NCBI GenBank assembly: GCA_964016885.1 | Contig: OZ024743.1 | Span: 350,666,513-350,730,512 of the forward strand | DNA from: Eledone cirrhosa | Lineage: Eukaryota; Mollusca; Cephalopoda; Octopoda; Eledonidae | Length of the DNA: 64,000 nucleotides | Reading direction: 5' to 3' | Shown here: positions 22,742-34,050 of the stretch, one piece after another | Layout: each line of letters begins with the position of its first letter | Numbering within the stretch: position 1 is the stretch's first letter | Made by a program: the position numbers and the translations under genes | Notes under the pieces: generated by a model | What the model saw: only the letters and a program-made list of their open reading frames with translations | What the model was told of the DNA's origin: nothing | Database searches by the model: none

Positions 22742-22966
22742 CCCTTTAGCATTTAAACCGGCCATATCTGGCCAAAATTCTCTCACCTTTTTCTGTTCAA
22801 ACCGGCTATAACTGGCCACTCATACGGATGTTAAGGTATTGTTCTCAAAATAAATAAATAAAATCAAAATCTCATAGATTCAATATTATGTGGGATAATT
22901 ATGTGAGTTAAAGCCTTTACCGTGAAAATCTAATAGTGAATATAGAGTAATGTAAATGCTAAAAGG
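22742..22966. mobile_element. piggyBac-like MITE (copy 3)
   Basis: It opens with CCCTTTAGCATTTA after TTAA (22738..22741) and closes TAAATGCTAAAAGG before TTCA, a decayed TTAA. The body matches copy 1 in the same orientation. Confidence 0.85.
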
Positions 22967-23338
22967 TTCATCAGCATTATCATATTCATCATCATTATCA
23001 TTTCACATTTGTTTCACCATGCTGTCATGTGTTGTTTGTAACACATGCCAGGATGTAATTGGGGCTACTATCCTGCTATATCAGTACAGAGACTATGACT
23101 CATTCAATACGTTCTGTTTTGACATGGATGGAATCTATGACTAGATGCCTTTATGACAAAATACTGGTGTGTATGAATATAATAAGAGACTAGGTTGTGT
23201 GTATAAAGTTTAATTAACAAGTTGAAGTTATGTGTTGCTAATTTCACTCCCAAACTAAATAAATGTGGATATGTGACTGTGTATTTAACTATTCATAGTT
23301 AGATATATTTATATTATTATCATTACCAGCAGCATCAT
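22967..23338. other. Nothing recognised
   Basis: The forward frame 22956..23144 starts in the MITE end and has no motif. Confidence 0.5.
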
Positions 23339-23342
23339 TTAA

Positions 23343-23565
23343 TCCTTTAACAGTTACATTACTCTATATATATACTATTGTATTTTCATGGTAAATGATT
23401 TATCTTACATAATTATCTCACATAATATCAAATCTATGAGATTTTGATATTATTTATTTTGAGAACAATACCTTAACATCAGTATGAGCGGCTGATTACA
23501 ACCAGTTTGAACAGAAAGAGGTGAGAGCATTCTGGCCGGATACGGTCAGTTTAAATGTTAAAGAG
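23343..23565. mobile_element. piggyBac-like MITE (copy 4)
   Basis: The ends are decayed (TCCTTTAACAGTTA and TAAATGTTAAAGAG) but still flanked by TTAA at 23339..23342 and 23566..23569. The body is inverted relative to copy 1. Confidence 0.8.
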
Positions 23566-23569
23566 TTAA

Positions 23570-24320
23570 TGTCTGTTTTCCCTGCTAGCAAGGAATGGAT
23601 GAATTATCACAGACTGTGCCAGTAATCAAGTAGAACCATTAACATCTTGATTGGGCTTGGGGCTTGTATCTCGCTTACATATTTTCCCGCACCAAGTGCT
23701 TAGACGGGCCAGAGGTCCACATCTCAAATACATAAGTTTCTTGTACTCTATTGAGTGATTTTATCATGACACCAACATGAGGGAGGTTGTCAGGTTCTTG
23801 AGACAACTGAAGAGTCATCTAGGTCCTTTTTTAGCATGGTTTCTACAGCAAGATGTTCTTTCTATCACCAACAGCCATACAGGTGTACTGGGTGCATTTT
23901 TTGTTATGGCTAGAGAGGTTGTCAGTTATAGACTCAGCAGAAAAGCCCTGTCTACCTTACAGAGGCAGGTATAGGATATGGTGGTGGTAAAAGTTGATTA
24001 TAAGTATGATGTCATGGGTGTATGACAAGTGTGGTGGGGTGGTGAGATTTGGTAGGGTGATGGAGTGACCTTAGAGAGCATGAGAGGTGCTGTACTGATA
24101 GCAGCTAATAAGGGTGTGGTATGACTGGTGTATCAGGATTTTACAGGAGGGGGGGGGGGGTAGTACAGTTGGTAGGGAGGGGTGCATGATTCTCGATAGT
24201 GTAGGTGCTAGGATTTGAGTGGTGTAAAGTTGATCCTAAATAGAGTAGGGCTGGAGTGTTCAGAAACAGCAATGATAGCTTCTAAGGAGTGATAGTAATT
24301 AGGGGGCATTGCTCACAACA
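23570..24320. other. Unclassified, GGTG-rich in its second half
   Basis: The forward frame 23777..23974 shows no motif I know. A run of ten G lies near 24150. No gene is supported. Confidence 0.5.
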
Positions 24321-24321
24321 G

Positions 24322-24369
24322 GACAACTTGTTAAACCCATACTAGCATGGGAAAATGGATGTAATATGG

Positions 24370-24408
<39 letters not shown>

Positions 24409-24425
24409 GGATGATGATGAATGTG
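24322..24425 (+). mobile_element. RTE-like 3' tail with (GAT)n
   Basis: The phrase 'aacccatactagcatggg' followed by (GATGAT)n matches the other RTE/SINE tails. Confidence 0.75.
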
Positions 24426-24429
24426 GTGG

Positions 24430-24935
24430 GTGTGTATATAAATTGTGCACTTCTGTCTTTGTTATTTACATAACTCCCTTTGTTGAGAGCTTCAGCACAT
24501 TTTCAAACCATTTGAAGTTCACTGACAATAGAGTGCTTTTTTCTAACAGTGGAATTCTACTGCCTTCCTTTTTAGAAGATCACGTGATGCTGCCACAGTA
24601 TGAAACTGCTACCACTGCCACAGTGGGGTTAAGTTTTGGCTCTGGCAGTATCTCAGACAAATTTCCTCGTTAGTATTAGGACTGAACTCCACCAATAATT
24701 CACAGTCAGTCCTAGCCATGAGCTGTTAGTTTTTTTTTTGGAAATATCTCACAGCATAGAAACTGTGCAGTTCAGAACATTCTTTTTATTCAAACACAAA
24801 GTTATTTATCCACAGTTTAACATATAGTGTCCACTCTGACATGTAGATTCATATTTACAATATGCGATTTTTGTAAATTCATTGAGTGTGTGAGTTGCAA
24901 CAATGCTAGACGAAATCTAAAGTCTAGCTCATTAT
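24430..24935. other. Nothing recognised
   Basis: The forward frame 24443..24673 (76 codons) has no recognised motif and no supporting context. Confidence 0.45.
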
Positions 24936-24936
24936 A

Positions 24937-24988
<52 letters not shown>

Positions 24989-24989
24989 C
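24936..24989. repeat. (TA)n microsatellite
   Basis: About 25 perfect TA units lie directly before a LINE fragment. Confidence 0.98.
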
Positions 24990-25335
24990 TTGATGCTTTT
25001 GACAGTAAGGAAGAGCAATTAGAGTCGCATAATATAGAGGAACAGTGGGAAGCTAACCTGCTGAAGGCGACATATGAAATCTGTGGCTGGAGCAGACCTA
25101 TAGGCAGGAGGAGAGAAACTTGGTGGTGGAACAGTAAGGTGGAGGAGTCAATCAAGGCCAAAAAGCAGGCTTGGAAAGTATGGCAGGAGGGGGGAAGTAG
25201 AGAAGACTATCAAGTGGCCAGGAGGGAAGCTAGGAGACAAGTGTACTTCACAAGAAGGGAAGCAGAGGAAAGAAAGTTCAAGCATGTTCTACAACGAGAG
25301 GACCAAAAACGTGAACACAGCACGCCATTTTTCAT
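24990..25335 (+). pseudogene. RTE-like LINE, linker between endonuclease and RT
   Basis: The frame reads ICGWSRP...RRETWWWNSKVEESIKAKKQAW and ends in a run of basic residues with VYFTRREAEERKFKHVLQRED. The WWWN and KKQAW phrases are typical of the segment after the endonuclease in this family; a related phrase is seen at 32780..32870 on the minus strand. It is bounded by microsatellites on both sides. Confidence 0.75.
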
Positions 25336-25363
25336 TTCTCTATATATATATAGAGAGAGGGAG

Positions 25364-25425
<62 letters not shown>
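25336..25425. repeat. (TA)n and (GA)n microsatellite
   Basis: A short (TA)n passes into about 25 GA units. Confidence 0.98.
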
Positions 25426-25426
<1 letters not shown>

Positions 25427-25429
25427 TAC

Positions 25430-26380
25430 AGGTAAACACAAATTTTCTGCCCCTCTCTCCTAGGTTCAGACTCATGCCAGCTTATCTAGAAACATATTAC
25501 AAAGTTCAGAAATACTCTCCTTACCTCTCAAATAACATGAGAGTTCAAGTGCTAAAAAATATATCATCCAGGTCGTATAAGCAAAGTTGACAAACTGCTG
25601 AAATGGGTGCGATTAAGTCTCATGTGTCCTGGGGTCCTATATGCTATCAAATATGGTAAATCTAATGTCATGCAGTCACCTCCTAATGTGAATTAACTAG
25701 TATGGCAGGTCGAAGGAAATTCAAATGTTCACCCATAATTTATATCTGGATAAATATAGGTGCCAGACTATCAGTTACCAGAATATTATGCTCCTTCTAT
25801 ATCTATTTCTTTTCGCTCTCTTAGCCACACAATCTCTTGCTTTCATTCTTCACCTCCGTGTTAGTCAGTCATGTCTATGCCACTTCTCCGCAAAAGCTGA
25901 CTATTCAGTTTTTCATGATATAGCCAACCAGGGCCACTCTCTAAAGGACTTTATTTATTCATCTCAATTTTCTCCTGGTTAATTTGTTGTAATAATCTTG
26001 TTATCATTGCACATTATTTTCAGTTCTATATCAACTTAGTTGAAAAGACTCATTTTATCCTATTTTATCATATGCTGCCAATCCACTTGTATTGCAATGC
26101 CTAGTGCACTGAGTAGAATGGTCCTGTCCTTAATGTACCAAAATTGTGTTGATCCCCAGCAGAGAACTCTTGATATAGGCATGTGTTTGTCCTTATTATG
26201 GGCACTAATTTTTTTTTACTCAACTTTCCAACTTCCTCTTTCTCCTTCCTTTACTCTTTTATGATGAAGGACTAATGTCTGATACATTGAATCACCCATT
26301 TTCCTTTTCGAACAAATGTGAAACTAATAAAACTTTGTGCAATTGTATCTCTGTGTTTGGCTTTATATACATATACATAT
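25430..26380. other. Nothing recognised
   Basis: The forward frames 25725..25982 and 26040..26264 are AT-driven, with hydrophobic stretches but no motif. I do not call them. Confidence 0.45.
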
Positions 26381-27312
26381 CATCATCATCATCATCATCA
26401 TCATCGTTTAACGTCCATCTTCCACGCTTGCATGGGTTTGGACGGGAGTTTTCCCACTTGAAGCAAGAGTGGTTGTCTTGCTCGCATAGGACTGTCTGGC
26501 GGGTTTTCTACGACTGGATGCCCTTCCTAACACCAACCACATTTACAGTGTGGACTGGGAGGTTTTTACCGTGTTACCTACACGGCCACATTACAGCGTG
26601 GACTGTGTGTTTTTTTGTCATGACACCTACACGATCTCATTTGTTTCGGACTGGATGTTGTGGTACCAACATAACATAACTTTACATTGAAAGGGGTGGT
26701 GTGGATGGGGTGGGGGGTAGTGGGACGGGGGTTTATTTTTGTTAGAGGTGCCTACTGACTGTGGTAGGTTTCACTTTGTACTTAGGTAAGGTGGGTCTTC
26801 TGTATTACTGAGTAGCGCCAAAGATCTCTGTCCAGTGACATTGTCTTGGAGAGGTGTAAGTGTGTGAGGTCGGAATTTATCAAGTCGTCCCAGGTTTTTT
26901 CTGGGTCTGCCTACTCCGTGGCTACCGTCTATTTTTATTGCCCTGCACTTTTTTATACAGCTGTCGTCTTTTATGCGCATCACGTGACCATACCAACGTA
27001 GTCTTCTCTCAAGTAAACAACATCTGATCCCTCTTATTCCTAATTTCTCACTTAGTTCATTTATGCTTTGCTGTTCGCGTATATTACTATTACACATCCA
27101 GCGGAGCATGCAAGCTTCGTTCCTCTCCAGTCTGTGTATATCCTCTGCACACAATGCCCAGGTCTCACTGCCATGTAACATTGCTGTTCGTATGCAGGCA
27201 TCATACAGCCTGCCTTTCATTTTTAGAGAGAACCCTTTAGCGGCTAATAGTGGTATAAGCTCTCTGAACTTTTTCCATCCAGTTCTGACTCTAGCTACTG
27301 TACTTTCATATA
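26381..27312 (-). mobile_element. RTE-like LINE, 3' end
   Basis: On the minus strand this copy holds the last 180 or so residues of the protein, the 3' UTR and a (GAT)n end (plus strand (ATC)n at 26381..26404). It breaks off at a (TA)n tract at 27307. The 3' UTR carries the same landmarks as 14080..14468. Its upstream end overlaps 1..120 in content, so together the copies cover the family from RT to tail. Confidence 0.9.
26771..27220 (-). pseudogene. C-terminal part of RTE-like LINE protein
   Basis: The 149-codon frame starts KGRLYDACIRTAMLHGSETW, passes LERNEACMLRWMCNSNIREQ and the RLRWYGHVMRIK motif and ends NTEDPPYLSTK. It is the best copy of this end in the window and shows a small shift (RPRKNLGRLDKF against RPRKTWDELINS at 13940). 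There is no start of its own. Confidence 0.85.
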
Positions 27313-27399
27313 TATATATATATATAACAAAGAATAGATACCAGGTGGACCATAGCCCACCAGAGTACTTGATACTTAGGGTAGTAGAGTGGGTAATTT

Positions 27400-27516
27400 G
27401 AAAAGAGTCAGGACCCCAACGGCTGAGCCCCGGACGTTTCGACAGTTAGAACCAAACAGTTTGGATCTAGCTGTCGAAACGGCCAGAGCTCAGCCGACGG
27501 GATCCTGACTCTTTTC
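27400..27516. repeat. 117-bp imperfect palindrome
   Basis: The left arm starts 'gaaaagagtcaggacccc' and the right arm ends with 'ggatcctgactcttttc'. Both arms contain 'gtttcgacag' or its complement. About 55 bases per arm match with several mismatches. It is flanked by (TA)n on the right. Confidence 0.85.
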
Positions 27517-27548
<32 letters not shown>

Positions 27549-28789
27549 ACACACACATACAGAGAGGCACAACAACTATTTTCTGGCAACTGATGGTCTG
27601 TTAATTCCTGTGATTGCTGCATGTGTTCCTGTGAATGTATCTACATGCAAGTGTGTGTGTGTGTGTGTACGTGAGTAAGTCATACTTTGACAAATGAGTC
27701 ATTGTGTTTATCTTATTTTTTCATTGAAAATAGCTCCTGATTACCGTTCTTTAACCATACCACCACCACCACCACCACTACCATTATCATCAACTTCATC
27801 ACTATTACTGTCTCTTAAATACCCACCAATGACAACATAAACAAGAATAGAATGGATAATGATAATAACAATAATGATGATGATGATGATGTGATGATGA
27901 TTACAACTGGAATTAATATGTTAAGAACATCACCACCACTTTCTCAATAGTCTTGCCACCAACACCTCTATCACACCACCACTGTCACAAAAATATTTAC
28001 TAAACAATATTAACAATGTTTCATTTTTTTCTGTTTTATATTTACTATTAAACTTTTCACAAAATGCTAATTTCTATAAAGCGAAATCCAAATTACTATA
28101 TGGGAAATACAATTTTCAAATTAGAAATATCAGCAATAACATCAGCAATACTAACTGTTACAACAGATGGGAGAACAAAATTAAAACTTGAAATGAGGAT
28201 TATTTCAAAATCCTGTACCAAAGTAATCCTAACCGGATTAGAGGAAGATATTAATTTGACTTGTCTACGATTAAAACAATAAAAATAACAAATCACTGAT
28301 AGCTTCTACATGGTCGCTTTACATGCTAGAAATAGTTGCTTTCAAATTTTGTTTTGAATAATTTAATCCTGGATGCACTATATTTGAAAATAAGATGAGA
28401 TTGAAATGGCTGGAACACTTTTGATTATAATTCTACTGAATGAAGGCTGAAGTGGAACTAAACTATAATAAAATGTGATTGGAAAGGTGAAGATAAAATG
28501 AACTCAGTGATAGGCTGTAAATTGGTCTGTGATAGGAAGAGCTTCCTGCTGTTTAAAAAAAAATACAGCAAAAATATGACAAGCAAATCAAAGAAAAACC
28601 CTAATTGCATATACAGAGTTAACACTTACATTGTTAATGCTGCACACATTAATGGGAGAAGGCAGGTAAGAGCATCTAACCATGTGAGAATCCCTCAACT
28701 ATTATCAATCATACCAACTCTCTTTCTTACAACTAAAATACCACCAGAAACTTTCCCCTCTCTGTGGGGGAGGGTAAAACTTCAGAGCT
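27517..28789. other. Microsatellites and AT-rich DNA, nothing recognised
   Basis: (TA)n and (TG)n lie at 27517..27560 and 27655..27670, CCA runs at 27760..27782 and GATGAT runs near 27880. Frames 28064..28282 and 28498..28833 have no motif in their first parts. Confidence 0.5.
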
Positions 28790-30120
28790 GTCACCATCAA
28801 TATTGGTATGCTGAAAGTCTAGAGAGATTGTAGAGATGCTAGAGCAGAAGCTAGTAGATGTTTGCTATGTACAAGAGGTAGAATCTCAACCAGATTCCTT
28901 GAGAGCAAAGACCATAGTTCAAATTTTTGAGAGTTGATGGAGTAGGCATATTGTTGCTAAAGAAATTGATAGATAAAGTGATTGGAGTAGTCAGTGTATG
29001 TGACAGAATAATTAAGCTTATATTAGTCATAAGCAACACAACAGTAACAGTAATCTCTGCATATGCATCATGATCAGGTCTGACTGATAAACAAAATGAT
29101 GATTCTATGAGCCCCTGCTTGCAGACTACGTCCATAACAGATGACACCAATCTCATTGCCAGGCCTGGTGTTTAACCCTTTCATTACCATATTACTAATG
29201 AAATATTCATGCTATTTCAATAAATCAATTAATTAAAAATTTTGAGGGATTTACTAAAATTAGTTAATGTTTCATTACTAAGATAGTAACTTAACATATG
29301 ATTCTTATATAAAATTATGTTTGAAATTTTTTATTTAAATAGGAATCCTTTAAAATGGGGGAGGGGGGGGGGGAGATAATGAAAGGGTTAATGGACATGG
29401 ACAACACAGTGGTAGATATTCTGATATACATGGAATGATGAGGGATAAAGGTTCTTGAATATTTGGGATGCAACTGACTTCAGGGACCATGCTTGTCAAA
29501 GAGTTACCTATCAATCAAGCAGGACACAAGCCACATGGTGTTCATATTCACCAGAAAATGGAATAAACAGATGGTTGTGAATACTATGTCTTTCCTCGGT
29601 GAAGAATGAACTGCCCAGCATAAAGTAGAGATTAATGACAACAGGGTAAGAACTAGAAGAGAGGTTTGGAAGCTGAAAGGTCCCTTGGCCATATGTAAGC
29701 TCAAAGAGGTACTTTGTGGTATGTATATTGAGAAGGGGTAGAAAATAGAAACAAGTAACATAGAAGACAGCTGGAAGTTGCTAAGACAACCTGCTGTGAG
29801 CTACAGACCAAATCTGTGGATGGGAAAATGTTCCAGCCAAATAGCAGATGATAAGATAATAGAACAGTATAGTAGATATCAGGTATACTTAACAAGGAGA
29901 CAGCAGAAAGTAAAAAGGTTGCCAATTGTATCCAATAAGAGGATCAGTAGTGTAAGGTATTCTGGATTACAAAGTAGCATGTCAGTAAAAATTAAGATAT
30001 TGTTGGTGAAAGATGCCATACAGGAGAAGACATGTCTCACCTATATAAGTGTAGAAAAATGGATGTAAAATACAAAAGATGTGATGATGATGATAAGATG
30101 AGGATGACAATGATGATACT
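28790..30120 (+). mobile_element. RTE-like LINE, endonuclease part and tail, RT deleted
   Basis: Forward frames read DVCYVQEVES (28855..28885), VDGVGILLLKKLIDKV (28932..28980), VISAYAS (29050..29070) and, after a MITE, an endonuclease-end region (29400..29600) and a linker with ETAESKK-like basic residues (29890..29920). A tail-like phrase 'tagaaaaatggatgtaaaat' with GAT units follows at 30050..30105. No RT is visible between, so the copy is internally deleted. Confidence 0.6.
29176..29387. mobile_element. TTAA-flanked MITE, second family
   Basis: The left end CCCTTTCATTACC and right end GATAATGAAAGGG are inverted repeats flanked by TTAA at 29172..29175 and 29388..29391. The body differs from the MITEs at 9667 and 22742. 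A G run of about twelve lies near the right end. It sits inside the LINE endonuclease region. Confidence 0.85.
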
Positions 30121-30720
30121 GATATACAAATATAAAGTCAGAGATATTTTAGTGGGAAGAGATTTAGTGTTTTTCCACACAATATTGGTTTGTATGTCTG
30201 GTCTTGTCTGGTTATTTTAGAAATTGGTGATAAAGAATATACAAGGTTTTCTCCCACATATAGTAAAGTGTAGTAGCTTTAGCTTTGTGGAGTAAATGCT
30301 TCTTCTCAGCAGCAGCATTTCTTTTGTTTTCAGTGGTTTTGGCACCATTGTGAATCCGAGTGAGCTAGCAGCTCTTTAGATTCAACAAAAATATTGAGGA
30401 CTTTAAGTGTTGATTTTACCCAGTCTTTGAACCCCTTCTTTTGCCATAGCTGATGAGGGGGAAGATGTGTGTGTGAGCTTGTCTTGTACATCACTTTTCT
30501 TTGTTTCCTTCTTCCGGTCATTTCTATGTGCTAACATACTTCTCCTTGTCTTTCTCTTTCAATCTATATTTCATCTGCCTGTCATGCACCTTGTGGACTG
30601 TCACTCTGCCGACCACTGACTGCTTGTCCATTTTTGTTTTTGACAGCATTTTTATGTGAATTCAAATACACTCTTGCTTCATCTCGATCAGAGACAACAA
30701 TGTTTATATATATATATATA
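30121..30720. other. Nothing recognised
   Basis: No motif-bearing frame. (TA)n lies at 30705..30722. Confidence 0.5.
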
Positions 30721-30721
30721 T

Positions 30722-30852
30722 ATCATCATCACCATTTTACGTCCGTTCTTCCACGTTAGCATGGCTGACCATGCTTTGCTCATACGGGAACTGATTCTGG
30801 CTTGATTTCTACAGCTGGATGCTCTTGCTAACACCAACCTCATTTACATATA
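30722..30852 (-). mobile_element. Type II SINE/RTE tail fragment
   Basis: The plus strand reads (ATC)n, 'ttacgtccgttcttccac', 'gaactgattctggcttga' and 'ctaacaccaacctcattta', the reverse of the tail at 19370..19487. Confidence 0.8.
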
Positions 30853-31479
30853 TATATATATAATCATCACCATCATCATTTTTACATCCATTTTTCCAAT
30901 CTAGCATGGGTTGGACAGGTCTTTTTCAGCTCAGCATCACTCTACTCACCACATTATTCCTGTGACATCTCATCTGCGAGTCCCAGCGATTTGAAATCAG
31001 CTCTTACTAGTTCTGCCCAGGTCTTCCTTGGTCTACTTCTACAGCGGCTTCCCTCCACTGGGATTTTCTGGCACTTCTTCACCCAGCAATCCTCACATGC
31101 CCATACCAATGCAGTCTTCTTTCTTGCACACCACTTCTGATTCCTCTTAAACTCAGTTTCTCCCTCAGTTCATCCAAGCTCTGTCTTCTGCTGTCGCTGC
31201 CCATGTTTCACTACCATACAGCATTGCATTTCACAAATGGGTGTCATAAAGTCATCCTTTTGTACATAGGAAGAAACCTTTTGTTGTCAACAGTAGGAGT
31301 AGTTCTCAAAACTTCTTCCATCCTATCGTTATTCTAGCTATTCTGCTCTCAGAACACCCTTCTCCGCTGCTAATTAAGTCACCTAGATAGCAGAAGCCTT
31401 CAATCACTTCTATGGATCCTCCATGTGATAGAAAAAGGTTTATATCCATGATGCTCTTCTCCTCAATGACCCCTGGGCA

Positions 31480-31620
31480 TCTTCTATATACAACATTTTT
31501 CCTTCCTGTTAGTCTACCTGTTATCTCACTACATCTTTTGTGTACCCAGGATTTACATTGTGTACATCATATAGAGTTTATACCTACTCTTTTTCTACAT
31601 TGTGAGCAGAGCCACTTCCC
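31480..31620 (-). pseudogene. PHD-like zinc finger of the decayed RTE-like LINE
   Basis: Translation gives CSQC, then after nine residues and a stop CTQC, then WVHKRC and RRC. This is a PHD-like C-C-C-C-H-C-x-C spacing. It follows the RT as in the copy at 1..400. Confidence 0.65.
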
Positions 31621-31739
31621 TGAAGGGATCAGGGTCCTATTTTCTTTCCTACTCACTAGCACTTTAGTTTTGGCTAAGTTTACTCTCAGACCTTTTGACT
31701 GCAAGTTGTTTCCATAGTTGGAACTTATTCTCTTGTTCT

Positions 31740-32330
31740 TTTATGGATTAAGCTATAAGGACCAGGTCATACACGTAAAGAAGACTGGTGGTCACCAGTC
31801 TTAATCTGTTATCGCCTAGAGAACTATTATGAATAGCAGTGGCTAAAAACTGAACCCTGATTGACTCCTACTTGAACCTTGAATCCCTCATTAAACTCAC
31901 TTTACTGACAGTTCCTCTGTACATGGCTTGCACAGCTCTCACAAGCCATTCTTCTACACCTAATTTCCTTAACAACCACCAGATAATAGATTGAGATACT
32001 CAATCAAAGGCCTTTTCAAGATCAACAAAAAGTTAAATATAGCAACTTATTCTTGGTTAGGAACTTCTCTTGTAGTTGTCTCACTAAGAAGAGGACATCT
32101 GTAGTACTTTTGCCAGGCATAAAACTAAACTGCATCTTGTCTAAGTTGACTCCTTCCTAAATTAACTTTGCTATAACTTTTTCTGTCAATTTCATAATTT
32201 GGTCCCTTAGTTTTATTCCTATATAGTTGCTCCTTTCTAGAGCATCACATTTGCTCTTGTAGTAATTTGATTGTACAGCTGCCCAAATCATTGGGTGTGA
32301 CTCCGTTCTGTTTTACCTGATTGACTATGC
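31740..32330 (-). pseudogene. RT of the decayed RTE-like LINE
   Basis: The plus strand shows the reverse complement of the RT block seen at 550..1060 in the same order: the YADD region near 31770, the acidic 'LEKAFD' segment near 32010 and the GF..GKSTTD segment near 32110. Several stops interrupt each motif. It has no function left. Confidence 0.7.
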
Positions 32331-33484
32331 GAGTTACTAGTCTAGTTCAACTCTTACTGCTCTCGATGCTTTTAGCATCCTAGCAACTATCTCTGATAGG
32401 GCTGCAATTTTACCATTCCTCATCTCCTTAGTTGCTTTTTTAACCCTACAACTGTCAACTTCAATAGCTGGTGTCTTCTATTGGGTAAGTTGGGGGTAGT
32501 CTATCTTCCTTCCTTCATTTTCTGCATTCATCAGTCTCTCATAGTAATATTTCCAGGCTTCTTTCTTTTAAGCATCAGTGGTTCTAAGTGCACCGGAGTC
32601 ATTTTTCACACACTTTTCCCCAACAACATCACAATTCACACAGACGCGCTGCTGTGCAATGTGGAACACTTCATGTTGCAAGGCATTGGCAAATCTTCTT
32701 TTGTCAGCCTCTCGCAGAGTTGCATATACCTTGCTTCTGTCTTGGCTACCATATATTGGTCTCTGCTACCCCCTTTTTTTCCAGTCTTTCCATGCCCATA
32801 TCTTGGCTTTAATCACCCTATCTACTGTGCTGTTCCACCACTAAGTCACCCTGTCTGGCTGGTGCCTTTCTCCAGCTATAAGTCTCATCAGTTATCCTCT
32901 GTTATATGCATTCTGTAAGGCCTTTAGCTTCCAAACCCTCTGTCTCAATGTTTTCCGGCATATCTGGTTCTGTTTTGTGTTTAATCTGATATCATTAATA
33001 ACTAACTTGTGTTGGACAGCGCATTCTTCCCCAAGGAAGGCTTTAACATTTATTACAGTCTCATTATCTTACAAATAAGAAATCAATCAGGCTTATGTAT
33101 TTGGCTAGCTGGTTTCCTGAAATGTCTGTTGCAAATGGTTAGTTCATTTGCATCACAGAATTCCAGGAGCCTCACTCCCTCTTCTCTTCTTGAGCCATAA
33201 CTATAGCTGCCATGGACTCCAGTGAATCCAACCTTATACTTTCCAACATGTCAACTGAAGTTACCTGCCAAGATGTTGAAGTCTCTTTCATCAGTAGTTG
33301 AGGTTGTCAGTTAAAGTTCCTCATAGAATCTGTCCTTTTGTTCTTTCTGCAGTCCTGCCTATGGTGCAGAGGTAGATGTAATTGTACCCATTCCACAGCT
33401 ATTCTAAGCTTGATAATTCTGACACTCTAACTACCTCTATCACCTTATCTATCCATTTCTCAGCAAGCAGAATGCCTACACCAC

Positions 33485-33700
33485 CTACCCTATCGTCATT
33501 TCATGCCCAGTAAAGTTTGTATCTATGTTGGGGGTAACCCACCATCTTATGTCTTGTACACAGCATACATCCACTTCTCTTCTTTCTAACAGTTTCACAA
33601 TTTCACCTGAATTACCTTTGAGGGTGGCAGTCATGAGATTTGTAATTTGACAGTTAGTTCCTTTAGTAGCAGTTCTTTGTACCTGGAAGGGAAAAAAGGT
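33485..33700 (-). pseudogene. AP endonuclease N-terminus of RTE-like LINE
   Basis: The frame reads LMTATLKGNSGEIVKLLERREVDVCC and VQDIRWW. In APE-type LINEs this is the first block of the endonuclease (WN...L...E), where the metal-binding Glu is expected; here it reads Asp in VQD. The rest of the domain is broken. Confidence 0.7.
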
Positions 33701-33844
33701 GTGCAATTGTTTGATGATAGTCAAGGGGTTCTCACACATTGTTACTCTGGCCACTCCACTACTGTGTACAGCACTAACATGACTAGTGCTAGCCATGTAT
33801 ATATGCAATTAGTGTTAAACATGTGTTTTCCATAATTTTTGGCA

Positions 33845-33960
33845 GGGCAGGTTTTTTTCTGGCTAGATGCCTTTCCTGTCACCAATCATTTTACAGCGTA
33901 CACTGGGTACATTGTTCATAACGCCAGCACTAGAGGGGCTGTCTTACTGGATTTGAGAGT
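33845..33960 (-). mobile_element. Short RTE/SINE tail fragment
   Basis: The plus strand has 'ctggctagatgcctttcctg' and 'caccaatcattttacagcg', a decayed form of the RTE 3' UTR. Confidence 0.5.
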
Positions 33961-34050
33961 CCTCTCTACCCTATATAAGTTTTTATTCAGTGTCTACTCT
34001 CCTAGATGAGTTGTCTTCACTATAGCTTACAGAGTCCACATCTGTATATA

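Larger units (their letters stand above)
30866..33840 (-). mobile_element. RTE-like LINE, near full length, heavily decayed
   Basis: In minus-strand order one meets the endonuclease start (33485..33700), a linker (32600..32900), the RT (about 31740..32330), the finger (31480..31620), the C-terminal region (31000..31400) and a tail ending in (GAT)n (plus strand ATC at 30866..30890). It is the most complete member of the family here, about 3 kb, but stops and frameshifts occur throughout. Confidence 0.8.

Noticed and set aside
24443..24673. 76-codon plus-strand frame as a small gene
   Set aside because: No motif and AT-driven composition; chance frames of this size are common here.
27400..27516. 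Hammerhead ribozyme in the palindrome
   Set aside because: GAAAC is present but no CUGANGA strand lies at a suitable distance.
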